From assembly GCF_029626225.1 (NCBI RefSeq), contig NZ_JARUBP010000001.1, forward strand, positions 1 to 64,000: DNA of 64,000 nt. Reading direction: 5' to 3'. Of the stretch, positions 33,850-42,709 are shown in pieces. A program made the translations under genes and the position numbers. Source of the stretch: Asanoa sp. WMMD1127. GTDB taxonomy: Bacteria > Actinomycetota > Actinomycetes > Mycobacteriales > Micromonosporaceae. The notes under the pieces were generated by a model. The model searched no databases. It was not told the DNA's origin and worked only from the letters and a program-made list of their open reading frames with translations. Numbering within the stretch: the first letter of the stretch is position 1; each line of letters opens with the position of its first letter.

Positions 33850-36411
33850 TCAGGAAGCGGCGGCGATGTCGCGCGCCCGCGCCCGTAGCGCACGCGCCGT
33901 CGTGTCGCGGCCCTCGGCCACCAGCCGGCGCAGCGCCGCCGGCTGGCCCGCCTGGCCCAGCCACGCGTCGGCCGCCGCCACGACCTCGTCGGTGATCGTG
34001 TAGGTCGGGTAGCCGTAGACCACGAACTCCTGGCCCGGCTCGCTGTCGCGCATCGCCCACACGGACGCGACCGACTCGAAGAAGCGCAACGCGTAGGGGG
34101 CCGTCAGCTCGACCTGGGTCGAGTGCTGGAAGCCCGACAGCAGCGCCCGGTTGCGCCAGTTCGGCAGTTCCTTCGACTCCGTCAGCGCACGCCACACCGA
34201 CGCCTTGTTGTCGGCCGACGGAATCAGGGCGTGCGCCTCCGCCGCCTCGCGTTCGCCGCTCGACGTGCGGTCCGACGCGAGCTCCGCCTCGATCTCCGGG
34301 GCGCCCGCGGCGCCGTTGGCGACCAGGGCGCGCAGCAGCGACCAGCGGAACTCCGTGTCGATCGGCAGGCCCGCCGGCACGTTGTCGCCGGACAGCCAGC
34401 CCCGCAGGATGGCCAGGTGCTCGTCGGAGCGCGCCGCCGACGCGAACGCGCGCGCCCATGCCAGCTGGAAGCCCGATCCGGGGGGCGCGGCGAGCATCGC
34501 GGTGCGGGCCGTGTCGGCCAGGGCCGCCCAGCCGGTCGGCGCCCACTCCGGGTCGGCGTAGAAGGACAGCGCCCCGGCGGCCTGGCGCAGCGTCGCCGTG
34601 ACCAGGTTGATGTCGGCCTCGGCCGGCAGGCCCGTCAGGGCCAGCGCGACGTAGTCGCGGGCCGCGAGCTCCGCGTCGCGCAGCATGTCCCAGGCCGCGG
34701 CCCAGCACAGGGCGCGCGCCAGTGACGAGTCGAAGCCGTCGATGTGTTGCACCACCGTGGCCATCGAGCGCTCGTCGAGGCGCAGCTTGGCGTAGGTGAG
34801 GTCGTCGTCGTTGAGCAACAGCACGTCGGGCGCGCGGACCCCGGCGAGCTGCGGCACCGGCGTACGCTCGCCGGTCACGTCGATCTCCAGCCGCTCGCGG
34901 CGCGCCAGCTTGCCGTCGGCGGTCAGGTCGTAGAGGCCGACGCCGATGCGGTGGGTGCGCAGCGTCGGGTAGTCGGCCGGCGCCTCCTGCAGCACCACGA
35001 CGGACTCGTAGGTCCCGTCCGACGCGATCTCGACCTGCGGCCGCAACGTGTTGACCTGCGCCGTCTCCAGCCACTGGGCCGCGAACTTGCGCAGCTCCCG
35101 ACCGGACGCCGCCTCGAGCTCGCCGAGCAGGTCGTCGAACGTCGCGTTGCCCCACGCGTGCGCGGCGAAATAGGCGCGCAGCCCCGCCAGGAACGGTTCG
35201 ATGCCGACGTACGCGACGAGCTGCTTGATGACCGACGCGCCCTTGGCGTACGTGATGCCGTCGAAGTTGACCTCCACGGCTTCGAGGTCGGGCATCTCGC
35301 AGTAGACGGGGTGGGTCGAGCTGAGCTGGTCCTGCCGGTAGCCCCAGTTCTTGCGGACCGACAGGAACGTCGTCCAGGCGTCGGTGAAGCGCGTGGCGTT
35401 GGTGTTGCACCAGTGGCTCGCCCACTCGGCGAACGACTCGTTGAGCCACAGGTCGTTCCACCAGCGCATGGTGACCAGGTCGCCGAACCACATGTGGGCC
35501 AGCTCGTGGAGGATCGTGTTGGCGCGCTGCTCGTACTCGAAGTCCGTGACCTGGGAGCGGTAGACGTAGGCCGACTCGGCGTGAGTGACGCAGCCGAAGT
35601 TCTCCATCGCGCCGGCGTTGAAGTCGGGGACCCACAGCTGGTCGTACTTCGGCAGCGGGTAACGCACCCCGAACTGCGCGTGGTAGAAGTCGAAGCCCTG
35701 CGTCGTGATCAGGTTCAGCTCGGAGGCGTCGAAATATTGCGCCATGCTCGCCCGGCAGAAGTAGCCGAGGTCGATGCCGTCGTGGGCGAAGCGCTCCTCG
35801 TGGTAAGGCCCCGCGCACAGCGCCGTGATGTAGGTCGACATCCGCTCCGACGCAGCGAAGTGGACGGTCTTGACCTCGTCGGAGACGGTGTCCACAGAGG
35901 ACACCGGCATGTTGGAGACGACCTTCCAGTGCGCCGGCACCGTCGCGTGCCAGGTGTAGACCGACTTGAGGTCGGGCTGGTCGAACGCGGCGTAGACCCG
36001 CTGCGCGTCGGCCGTCTCGAACTGGCTGTAGAGGTAGGTCTCGCCGTCGACCGGGTCGACGCTGCGGTGCAGGCCCTGCCCCGAGGTGGAGTAGTTGAAG
36101 TCGGCGTCCACGACGAGCTCGTTGACGGCGGCCAGCCCCGGCACCGTGAGCCCCTTGTCGGCGGCCCAGCCGCTGATGTCGACCGGCTGGCCGTTGAGCG
36201 TCGCCGAGCGCACCGACGCGGCCGCCAGCTCGACGAACGTGGTGGCGCCGGGCTCGCGGCAGTCGAAGACGACCGTGGTGACGGACCGGAACGTGCGGGC
36301 GTCGCCCTGCCCGGCGGAGGCCAGGTCCAGGCTGATGTCGTACGAGGTGACGTCGAGCAGTCGAGCCCGCTCGGCCGCCTCGGCCTGGGTCAGGTTGCGC
36401 ACACCAGCCAC
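33850..36411 (-). CDS. pepN: aminopeptidase N (M1 zinc metallopeptidase)
   Basis: This 853-residue M1 peptidase has the substrate-binding motif GAMEN at 267-271 and zinc ligands HELAH (302-306) with Glu325 in NESFAEW. Active-site tyrosine surroundings and a long C-terminal ERAP1-like helical domain follow. It removes N-terminal residues from peptides in the cytoplasm. The GTG at 36411 is preceded by GGGAG at the right distance and gives the usual AGVRNLTQAEAAERA opening; upstream extension is rejected. It diverges from the nitroreductase homologue, as Rv2467 does from Rv2466c in M. tuberculosis. Confidence 0.95.
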   Translation of the reverse strand: MAGVRNLTQAEAAERARLLDVTSYDISLDLASAGQGDARTFRSVTTVVFDCREPGATTFVELAAASVRSATLNGQPVDISGWAADKGLTVPGLAAVNELVVDADFNYSTSGQGLHRSVDPVDGETYLYSQFETADAQRVYAAFDQPDLKSVYTWHATVPAHWKVVSNMPVSSVDTVSDEVKTVHFAASERMSTYITALCAGPYHEERFAHDGIDLGYFCRASMAQYFDASELNLITTQGFDFYHAQFGVRYPLPKYDQLWVPDFNAGAMENFGCVTHAESAYVYRSQVTDFEYEQRANTILHELAHMWFGDLVTMRWWNDLWLNESFAEWASHWCNTNATRFTDAWTTFLSVRKNWGYRQDQLSSTHPVYCEMPDLEAVEVNFDGITYAKGASVIKQLVAYVGIEPFLAGLRAYFAAHAWGNATFDDLLGELEAASGRELRKFAAQWLETAQVNTLRPQVEIASDGTYESVVVLQEAPADYPTLRTHRIGVGLYDLTADGKLARRERLEIDVTGERTPVPQLAGVRAPDVLLLNDDDLTYAKLRLDERSMATVVQHIDGFDSSLARALCWAAAWDMLRDAELAARDYVALALTGLPAEADINLVTATLRQAAGALSFYADPEWAPTGWAALADTARTAMLAAPPGSGFQLAWARAFASAARSDEHLAILRGWLSGDNVPAGLPIDTEFRWSLLRALVANGAAGAPEIEAELASDRTSSGEREAAEAHALIPSADNKASVWRALTESKELPNWRNRALLSGFQHSTQVELTAPYALRFFESVASVWAMRDSEPGQEFVVYGYPTYTITDEVVAAADAWLGQAGQPAALRRLVAEGRDTTARALRARARDIAAAS

Positions 36412-36546
36412 GTTCTGATCTCCCTTTGCGTCCACGGTGACGACACCGGCATTTCGTCGAGTCTTCCACGGTCGCCGGAGCGCATCACGGTAACCCACGT
36501 CACGAGCACCGACCGGTGCGGAAGGGTCGGGCGAGGGTGAATATCA

Positions 36547-36558
36547 GGGTACGTACCC
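36547..36558. promoter_or_regulatory. 12-bp palindrome between pepN and the nitroreductase homologue
   Basis: GGGTACGTACCC is a perfect 12-bp palindrome in the 170-nt divergent region, 24 nt upstream of the nitroreductase-like ATG. It could be an operator, but no regulator is known for it. Confidence 0.3.
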
Positions 36559-36581
36559 CGAACCCCCCGAAGGACGTAACC

Positions 36582-37208
36582 ATGTCCGAACGTCAGAGTG
36601 TCGACATGTGGTTCGACCCGGCCTGCCCCTGGGCCTGGATCACCTCCCGCTGGCTCCTGGAGGTCGAGAAGGTCCGCCCGGTCGACGTGACCTTCCACGT
36701 GATGAGCCTGGCGGTGCTCAACGAGGGCCGCGACATGCTCGACGAGAACTACAAGAAATTCCTGCGTACGGCCTGGGCGCCGGTGCGGATCTGCATCGCG
36801 GCCGAGCAGAAGTACGGCAACCACGTGCTGCGCGACCTCTACACCGCGCTGGGCACCCGGATCCACCCGGGCCGGCAGGAGCGCGGGCCGGAGCTCTACG
36901 AGGCCGCGCTGGCCGAGGCCGGTCTCGACACCGCCCTCGTCGCCGCCGGTGAGAGCACCGAGTTCGACGAGGCGCTGCGGGCCAGCCACGACGCGGGCAT
37001 GAAGCCGGTCGGGCTCGACGTGGGCACGCCGGTGATCCACGCGCCCGGTCCCGACGGCGAGCCGCTGGCGATCTTCGGCCCGGTGGTCACCCCGGCGCCC
37101 AAGGGCGAGGCCGCGGGCCGGCTCTGGGACGGCGTCGTGCTGGTCGCCGGCACCCCCGGGTTCTTCGAGCTGAAGCGGACGCGCGACCTGGGTCCGATTT
37201 TCGACTGA
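36582..37208 (+). CDS. Rv2466c-type mycothiol-dependent nitroreductase homologue (DsbA fold)
   Basis: This 208-residue protein starts MSERQSVDMWFDPACPWAWI. The DsbA-like active site is Cys15-Pro-Trp-Ala18; M. tuberculosis Rv2466c has CPWC. The helical insertion and the GTPVIHAPG cis-Pro loop are present. Rv2466c is reduced by mycothiol and activates nitro prodrugs; with a single cysteine this protein would have to work by a monothiol route. It is next to pepN and close to rpiB, as in mycobacteria. AAGGACG precedes the ATG. Confidence 0.85.
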   Translation: MSERQSVDMWFDPACPWAWITSRWLLEVEKVRPVDVTFHVMSLAVLNEGRDMLDENYKKFLRTAWAPVRICIAAEQKYGNHVLRDLYTALGTRIHPGRQERGPELYEAALAEAGLDTALVAAGESTEFDEALRASHDAGMKPVGLDVGTPVIHAPGPDGEPLAIFGPVVTPAPKGEAAGRLWDGVVLVAGTPGFFELKRTRDLGPIFD

Positions 37209-37237
37209 TCGGGGCCTTTCCATATGCCCGACCCGTT

Positions 37238-37273
37238 CGTTGCGTAGGGTGACCGCCGTCACCCTACGCAACG
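37238..37273. terminator. 36-nt perfect inverted repeat (16-bp arms, 4-nt loop)
   Basis: The arms 37238-37253 and 37258-37273 (CGTTGCGTAGGGTGAC and its exact complement) flank the loop CGCC. The repeat lies 30 nt after the nitroreductase-like stop and 15 nt before the next small gene. It would form a very stable hairpin. There is no T-run; it may be a terminator or an operator. Confidence 0.6.
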
Positions 37274-37287
37274 ATGGGACGAAGACC

Positions 37288-37560
37288 ATGCCCGAGCACC
37301 CGGACGACGTCGCGGAGAGCATCGGCGCCGCCTACTGGTCGGTCGACGAAGGTCGGTGGGAGACGCTCGCGCCGAACCTGCCCGACCACTGCGTCGACCT
37401 GCTCGCCCCGCCGATCCTCGTCGGCGCCGCGCCGTGCCGGGCCGAGGTGGCGGCCCCCGACTTCGTCCCTCCCTCGGGTGACGACCGCACGCCGACCGCC
37501 CTCGACCGGCTCGACATGTTGGTGCCGGCGCCACGGGAGACCACCCGCGCCACAGCCTGA
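37288..37560 (+). CDS. small hypothetical protein
   Basis: This is a 90-residue frame with ATG and GGGACGAAG 5 nt upstream. The N-terminal half (EHPDDVAESIGAAYWSVDEG) looks protein-like, while the C-terminal half is rich in Pro, Arg and Thr. No family is recognised. The ATG sits directly after the long inverted repeat, so its expression could depend on that hairpin. It may be a decayed or spurious gene. Confidence 0.4.
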   Translation: MPEHPDDVAESIGAAYWSVDEGRWETLAPNLPDHCVDLLAPPILVGAAPCRAEVAAPDFVPPSGDDRTPTALDRLDMLVPAPRETTRATA

Positions 37561-37614
37561 GACGGCGGCCGGGTGTCCGCCGTCACGCGTACGCCCATCG
37601 GTAGCGTTTCGGAC

Positions 37615-38805
37615 ATGACGATCGTGCACCCGATCGCCCGGGCCTGGATCACCACCGGCGGCACCGGCGCGCAGAACTACGACGAGTTCGCCGACGACAG
37701 CGAGATCACCGCGATCATCGCCGACAACCAGCGCAGCGCGCTCGCGATCGAGATGCCGCACCGGGCGCCGGACGCGGGCGGGCGGTCCTTCCTGGACTCG
37801 CTGTCCGCGGCCGCGCAGCGCCTCGCCGACGCCAAGGACGACGGCAGCTACACGCCCGCCGACCGGGTGGTCGTGCTCTACCGGATCACGGCGCCCGGCG
37901 AGGAGCCCGCGTACGGCATGTTCGCCATGGTCGACACCGACCAGATCTCCACCAGCGCCGACGAGCCCGGCCTCGTGATCCGCAACGAGGACGTGTTCAT
38001 CGAGAAGGTGCGGGAGCGGGTCGCCCTGGCCGAGGCCGTCGGCCACCTGCTGTCGCCCGTGCTCCTGCTGCAGACCGGGCGCGGCGCGGAGCTGCAGGCC
38101 GCCCTCGCGGCGGCCTGCGACGCGGCCGGCGCGCCCGCCGCGACCGACCTCGACCAGGCCGGTCGCACCCACGCGATCTGGCCGCTGGGGCCCGGCGCGA
38201 CCCAGGACCGGCTGACCGCGCTGGCCGGCGGCGGCGAGCTCGTCGTCGCGGACGGCAACCACCGCAGCCTGGCGGCCCAGCTCGGCGAGCTGCCGCGCTT
38301 CCTGGCCGTGATCACCACGCCGGCGTCGGTCGCGATCCAGCCCTACAACCGCCTGATCAGCGAGCTGACCAGCACCCCGGCGGAGCTGCTCGACGCGTTG
38401 CGCGCGGCGGGCGCCGAGGTCACGCCGGTCACCGACCTGCGACCCACCTCGGTCGTCGTGTACGCCGCCGGCGCCGCCCACGCCGTCGCGCTCCCCCACG
38501 ACGCCGCGGTGAGCCGGGTCGACAACCTCGACCACGCGCTGGTCGAGCGGATCATCCTGCGCGACGCCCTCGGGCTGGAGCCGGGCGACAAGCGGATCAC
38601 CTACGTCGGCGGCGACTACCCGGCGGAGTGGCTCACCGGCGAGGTCGACGCCGGCCGCGCGGAACTGGCGATCCTGGTCGCGCCGGTCACGGTCGACGAC
38701 TTCGTGGCGGTCAACCTGGCCCGGGCCAAGATGCCGCGCAAGAGCACCTGGTTCACGCCGAAGGCCCGCGGTGGGCTGGTGCTCGCCGAGCTCGGCGCGC
38801 ACTGA
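37615..38805 (+). CDS. DUF1015 family protein
   Basis: This 396-residue protein has the DUF1015 pattern: an N-terminal ADNQRSALAIEMPHR region, AYGMFAMVDTDQI, VADGNHRSLAAQ (a conserved DGNHR motif near residue 220) and a C-terminal AVNLARAKMPRKSTWFTPKA. The function is unknown. The DGNHR/D-H-R motif suggests a phosphoryl- or nucleotide-handling active site. It is followed after 13 nt by rpiB in the same direction, so a shared transcript is likely. Confidence 0.85.
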   Translation: MTIVHPIARAWITTGGTGAQNYDEFADDSEITAIIADNQRSALAIEMPHRAPDAGGRSFLDSLSAAAQRLADAKDDGSYTPADRVVVLYRITAPGEEPAYGMFAMVDTDQISTSADEPGLVIRNEDVFIEKVRERVALAEAVGHLLSPVLLLQTGRGAELQAALAAACDAAGAPAATDLDQAGRTHAIWPLGPGATQDRLTALAGGGELVVADGNHRSLAAQLGELPRFLAVITTPASVAIQPYNRLISELTSTPAELLDALRAAGAEVTPVTDLRPTSVVVYAAGAAHAVALPHDAAVSRVDNLDHALVERIILRDALGLEPGDKRITYVGGDYPAEWLTGEVDAGRAELAILVAPVTVDDFVAVNLARAKMPRKSTWFTPKARGGLVLAELGAH

Positions 38806-38818
38806 GAGACTGCAGACC

Positions 38819-39289
38819 ATGCGCGTCTACCTCGGCTCCGACCACGCCGGCTTCGAGCTCAAGTCCCACCTGGTCACGCACCTCGCCGCCAAGGGCTACG
38901 ACGTGGTCGACGTCGGAGCGCACCACTACGACGCCAACGACGACTACCCGTCGTTCTGCCTGCACACCGGCGCCCGCGTGGTCGCCGACAAGGGCAGCCT
39001 CGGCATCGTGATCGGCGGCTCCGGCAACGGCGAACAGATCGCGGCCAACAAGATCAAGGGGGTCCGGGCAGCGCTGATCTGGAACCTCGACACGGCCCGC
39101 CTGAGCCGCGAGCACAACGACGCCAACGTCGCCGGCGTCGGCGCGCGCCAGCACTCGCTCGAGGAGGCGACGGCGCTGGTCGAGGCGTTCCTCGAAACCT
39201 CGTTCTCGGGCGCGGACCGGCACGCCCGCCGGATCTCCGAGGTCGCCGACTACGAGATCTCCCAGGAGCTGCCGGTCCTCCCCGACTAG
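38819..39289 (+). CDS. rpiB: ribose-5-phosphate isomerase B
   Basis: This 156-residue protein begins MRVYLGSDHAGFELKSHLVT and has GIVIGGSGNGEQIAANKIKG and SREHNDANVAGVGARQ, all typical of RpiB. The Glu in GNGEQ corresponds to the catalytic base used in the M. tuberculosis enzyme in place of the E. coli cysteine. It interconverts ribose-5-phosphate and ribulose-5-phosphate in the pentose-phosphate pathway. Its last 4 nt overlap the stop of the convergent hypothetical gene. Confidence 0.95.
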   Translation: MRVYLGSDHAGFELKSHLVTHLAAKGYDVVDVGAHHYDANDDYPSFCLHTGARVVADKGSLGIVIGGSGNGEQIAANKIKGVRAALIWNLDTARLSREHNDANVAGVGARQHSLEEATALVEAFLETSFSGADRHARRISEVADYEISQELPVLPD

Positions 39290-39717
39290 CGGGGCCTGGC
39301 GCCGCCGCGGGGCAGGTCTTCGCGGGGCACCCAGTTGCGGCGGACGACGACCAGGCGGTCCAGAGCCTCCGCCTCCTCCGCCGCGCTGGGGCGGGACGCG
39401 TCGCGGGCCCGCATCGCCGCGGCGGTGCCGACCTGGGATGCCCCCGAGCCGACCAGGCCGCGCAGGCCGCGTTCGGCCTCGCGGTCCTCCGCCGGCGGCA
39501 GGCCGCCGGGCGAGCGGTGGCCGGCCGGGCGGCGGGGCCGGCTCTCCGACGCGTCGGGCTTGCGCGGGGCCGGGGCCGGCTCGGGGACCGGGTCGTGCAC
39601 CTCGGCCGTGACGGCCGACGGGTGGCCTTCGTCGTCGACATCGGACGGCGGCGGGGCCGGGGCCGGCCGGGACGCCGGATGGCGCAGGCGCCGCCTACGC
39701 CGTTCGTTGTCGCTCAT
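39286..39717 (-). CDS. hypothetical protein, low complexity with conserved C-terminus
   Basis: This is a 143-residue protein. Residues 1-95 are rich in Arg, Pro and acidic residues (SDNERRRRRLRHPASRPAP), as in a disordered region. The last 45, with ASRPSAAEEAEALDRLVVVR and RNWVPREDLPRGG, are the part that is conserved in related actinomycetes as far as I recall. The function is unknown. It converges on rpiB. Confidence 0.6.
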   Translation of the reverse strand: MSDNERRRRRLRHPASRPAPAPPPSDVDDEGHPSAVTAEVHDPVPEPAPAPRKPDASESRPRRPAGHRSPGGLPPAEDREAERGLRGLVGSGASQVGTAAAMRARDASRPSAAEEAEALDRLVVVRRNWVPREDLPRGGARPR

Positions 39718-39742
39718 GCGCCCGACCGTACCCGCTGGTCCG

Positions 39743-40972
39743 TCAGAACACCTCCATCCCGCCGGGGGCCTGGTGCCAGCCGAACGCGGTGTCGCCGGCG
39801 ACCAGCGCGCCGGGTCGCAGCTCGCGCACCCGGCCGGCGCGGCCGAGCGTCGCCAGCGCCGTGCCGCCGAGGTAGGCGGCGCCGAGCTCGAGCACGTCGC
39901 AGGCCAGGTCGGCCGGGTCGGTGGTGGGCTCGCAGGAGGTCGTCGTCCCGTCGGTGGTCAGCCGCCAGCGGCCGGCGTTGGCGGGCAGGAGCGCGTCGGT
40001 CACCTCGAGCACGACGTCGAGCGGCGCGCGGTAGGCGCGGGCCCGCAGTGCCGCCGGCACGTCGACCAGGCGCACCCAGAGGCCGTCGGCCAGGGTGGGC
40101 TTGAGCCGGCGGGGCTCCGGGACCAGGTGCAGCAGCGGCTCGTCGGGCGTGGCGAGGCCGTAGGTCAGCCGCCGGGTCAGGTCGAGGGAGAACAGGAAGC
40201 GCCAGAGTGCCCGGGTGGCGTCCGGGTTGCCGGCGACCACCTCGCTGACCCGTACCTCCGCGTTGGGACCGCCGTCGTCCCAGTCGCCCTTGACGCGCCA
40301 GATCGCGTAGCCGTCGACCGCGCCGTCCGGGGTCTCGTGCACGACGGCCTGCCGCTCGGTCGCGCCCTCGCGGTGTGCCTCGATGTCGAGGAGCAGGAAG
40401 TTCCACCAGTTGTCGTCGCGGCTCGACCAGCCGGGCCGGTGCGGGCGCAGCTCGTCGTAGAGCTTGGCCAGCTCGATCCGGAGCGTCGCCGGGCTGCCCG
40501 CGCGGAGCCGGCCCGGGGCGGGCGCCGGCAGGCCCGTGCCGGTGAGGTCGGCCTGGAGCTGGAGCCGCGGCGCCGCGAAGCCGTAGCCGAACCGCGGGTA
40601 GATCGCGGTCTCGCTGGCCCACAGTGCGGCGATCGGCTCGCGCCCGGCCGCGGCCACGTCGCGGAGCTGGCGCTCCATCATGCGGCGCAGGATGCCCTGG
40701 CGGCGGTGGGTCGGCAGCACGCCGACGCCGGTCACGTGCGCGCACGGCACGACGCCGCCGGGCACGGCCATCTCGCGGTCGAAGGAGCCCGCCGAGCCGA
40801 CGATCTGGTCGCCGTCGACGGCGACCAGCCCGCGCGCCGGATCGTGCAAGGGGCGCTCGACGGCGAGGGACTCGGGGTTCTGGGTGTAGTGGAAGACGAC
40901 GCCGAGCATCGCCGCGATCGCGTCGAAGTCGTCGGGGGTGGCGGTCCGCACCTCGATGTCGGGGGAACTCAT
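39743..40972 (-). CDS. Eis-like GNAT N-acetyltransferase
   Basis: This 409-residue protein has two GNAT folds and a C-terminal SCP2-like domain, as in Eis. The acetyl-CoA site is VTGVGVLPTHRRQGILRRMM (near 80-100), followed by LWASETAIYPRFGYGFA. The chain ends with FGWHQAPGGMEVF, whose terminal carboxylate is the catalytic acid in Eis enzymes. Family members acetylate amines, including aminoglycosides at several positions; the natural substrate here is unknown. Confidence 0.9.
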   Translation of the reverse strand: MSSPDIEVRTATPDDFDAIAAMLGVVFHYTQNPESLAVERPLHDPARGLVAVDGDQIVGSAGSFDREMAVPGGVVPCAHVTGVGVLPTHRRQGILRRMMERQLRDVAAAGREPIAALWASETAIYPRFGYGFAAPRLQLQADLTGTGLPAPAPGRLRAGSPATLRIELAKLYDELRPHRPGWSSRDDNWWNFLLLDIEAHREGATERQAVVHETPDGAVDGYAIWRVKGDWDDGGPNAEVRVSEVVAGNPDATRALWRFLFSLDLTRRLTYGLATPDEPLLHLVPEPRRLKPTLADGLWVRLVDVPAALRARAYRAPLDVVLEVTDALLPANAGRWRLTTDGTTTSCEPTTDPADLACDVLELGAAYLGGTALATLGRAGRVRELRPGALVAGDTAFGWHQAPGGMEVF

Positions 40973-41050
40973 GCGTCCTGCGTACCGGATTGTCGGCGAT
41001 GGGGCGACCGGTTTGTCGGCTCGCTACCCTGACGTCAGGAGGGGGAAGCG

Positions 41051-41572
41051 ATGACCGACCAACGCGAGCCGTGGGCCGAGCGCACCGTCGAAATGCCACC
41101 GGAGGACCCGAACCCGTTCCAGCGCGGACGGGCGCAGGTCGGCCCGGGACGGCCGCCGCAACCCGCACAGCCACACATACCGACCGGCACCGGCTGGCCC
41201 GGCGACACGGGCTCGATCCCGCGGCCGGTGTTCTCGGAGGAGCTCCGGCTGTTCCGCCGGGGCGCCGGCACGATGCTGTTCGGCGCGCTGTTCGCCTTCG
41301 TCTGCTGGGGGCTGTGGGCCATCTCCGACGGCGGCAACCTCGGCACCCCGGTGGCCCTCTTCGTGCTGACGGGCCTGGTCGCGCTCGGCCTCTACGCGCT
41401 GGCCCGGGTGGTCGGCCGGGTGGTGCTGGAGAAACAGCTGGGCCGGGTACGCCGCTCCGCGCGCGGCGCGCACCTCGTGACCGCGGTGTTCCTGGTCGGC
41501 GTCGGGGTCGCGTACCTCCGGCAGATCGACTGGGTGGTCGACGCCTGGAGCTGGATCGCCCGGCAGTTCTGA
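41051..41572 (+). CDS. hypothetical membrane protein
   Basis: This 173-residue protein starts at an ATG preceded by GGAGGGGGAAGCG. A soluble proline-rich N-terminus of about 75 residues is followed by three hydrophobic helices (about 75-92, 100-120 and 140-156). No known domain is seen. The gene is separated by about 100 nt from the glycosyltransferase genes downstream and runs in the same direction. Confidence 0.7.
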   Translation: MTDQREPWAERTVEMPPEDPNPFQRGRAQVGPGRPPQPAQPHIPTGTGWPGDTGSIPRPVFSEELRLFRRGAGTMLFGALFAFVCWGLWAISDGGNLGTPVALFVLTGLVALGLYALARVVGRVVLEKQLGRVRRSARGAHLVTAVFLVGVGVAYLRQIDWVVDAWSWIARQF

Positions 41573-41670
41573 CCGGTTCTGTCCCACAAACGGGGCAGTC
41601 AGCCGTGGCGCTCGAGCCCTACACTGGCCTCCACTTCCCGCCGGGAAGGTCCCCCAGAGGGAGGTCTCTG

Positions 41671-42705
41671 TTGGCTCTCCTCAGCGTCGTCGTGCCGGTC
41701 TACCGGGTCGAGGACTATCTCCCCGCGTGTCTCGACTCGATCCTCGGCCAGGGGTTCGACGACCTCGAGCTGGTCGCGGTCGACGACGCCTCCGACGACG
41801 GTTCCGCGGCCATCCTGGCCGACTACGCGGCCCGCGACAGCCGGGTCCGGGTGCTCACGCTGCCGGTCAACCGAGGGCTGGGCGCCGCCCGCAACGCCGG
41901 GCTGGCCGCCTCGACGGGTGACTACGTCTGGTTCGTCGACAGCGACGACTGGCTCACCGACGGCACCCTGTGGGCGGTCGCCGACCGGCTCGCCGAGACC
42001 AACGCCGACCTGCTGGTGACCGGCTTCGCCCGGGTCTTCCCCAACGGCGCCGTCAAGGAGAACAAGGTGAGCTGGGCCGGCCCGACGCCGGAGACGTTCC
42101 GTCTCGCCCAGGTGCCCGGCCTGCTCAAGCTGCTGCACATCGCCTGCAACAAGGTCGTGCGCCGGCAGCTCCTGGTCGACCTCGGTCTCGCGTTCCGCCC
42201 CGGCTGGTACGAGGACGTCGCGTTCTCCCTGCCCCTGATGATCGCCGCCGACCGGATCACGCTGCTCGACCGCTACTCCTACGCCTACCGGCAGCGCGCG
42301 ACCGGCTCGATCACCCGCACCGTCAGCGACCGCCATTTCGAGGTCTTCGACCAGTGGGAGTTCGTGTTCAGGTTCCTGGGCGACCGCGCCGAGGAGCTGC
42401 GGGCCCCGGTGTTCGCCCGGGCGGTCTGGCACCTGCTGCAGGTGCTCAACCACGGCGCCCGGGTGCCGCCGGGCCGGCGCCGCGAGTTCTTCGCCCGGCT
42501 GGTGGCCTTCCACCGGGCCGAGCGGCCGGCCGGCGGCTACCCGCTGCCGCCCGGCGACGAGGGCGTCAAGCACCGCCTGGTCGCGCACAATGCGTTCCTG
42601 CTCTTCGAGGCGCTGCGGGCGGGCCGCAAGATGCAGGTCCAGATGGTCAAGCGGGCCACCCGGCCCGCCGGGGCAAAGCCGCGTGTTTCGGACGCCGTAC
42701 CCTAG
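41671..42705 (+). CDS. family 2 glycosyltransferase
   Basis: This 344-residue protein starts at a TTG with GGGAGG 6 nt upstream. It has a typical GT-A fold: LLSVVVPVYRVEDYLPACLD, VAVDDASDDGSAAIL, NRGLGAARNAGLAAS and the metal-binding FVDSDDWLTD. A C-terminal helical part, FAVRRR-type and basic, may contact the membrane or a polymer. It probably adds sugars to a cell-surface polymer. The next glycosyltransferase gene starts 4 nt after its stop. Confidence 0.9.
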   Translation: MALLSVVVPVYRVEDYLPACLDSILGQGFDDLELVAVDDASDDGSAAILADYAARDSRVRVLTLPVNRGLGAARNAGLAASTGDYVWFVDSDDWLTDGTLWAVADRLAETNADLLVTGFARVFPNGAVKENKVSWAGPTPETFRLAQVPGLLKLLHIACNKVVRRQLLVDLGLAFRPGWYEDVAFSLPLMIAADRITLLDRYSYAYRQRATGSITRTVSDRHFEVFDQWEFVFRFLGDRAEELRAPVFARAVWHLLQVLNHGARVPPGRRREFFARLVAFHRAERPAGGYPLPPGDEGVKHRLVAHNAFLLFEALRAGRKMQVQMVKRATRPAGAKPRVSDAVP

Positions 42706-42709
42706 CCCC

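Noticed and set aside
34744-36540. 598-codon frame antisense to pepN
   Set aside because: A high-GC antisense shadow; M1 peptidase motifs are all on the other strand.
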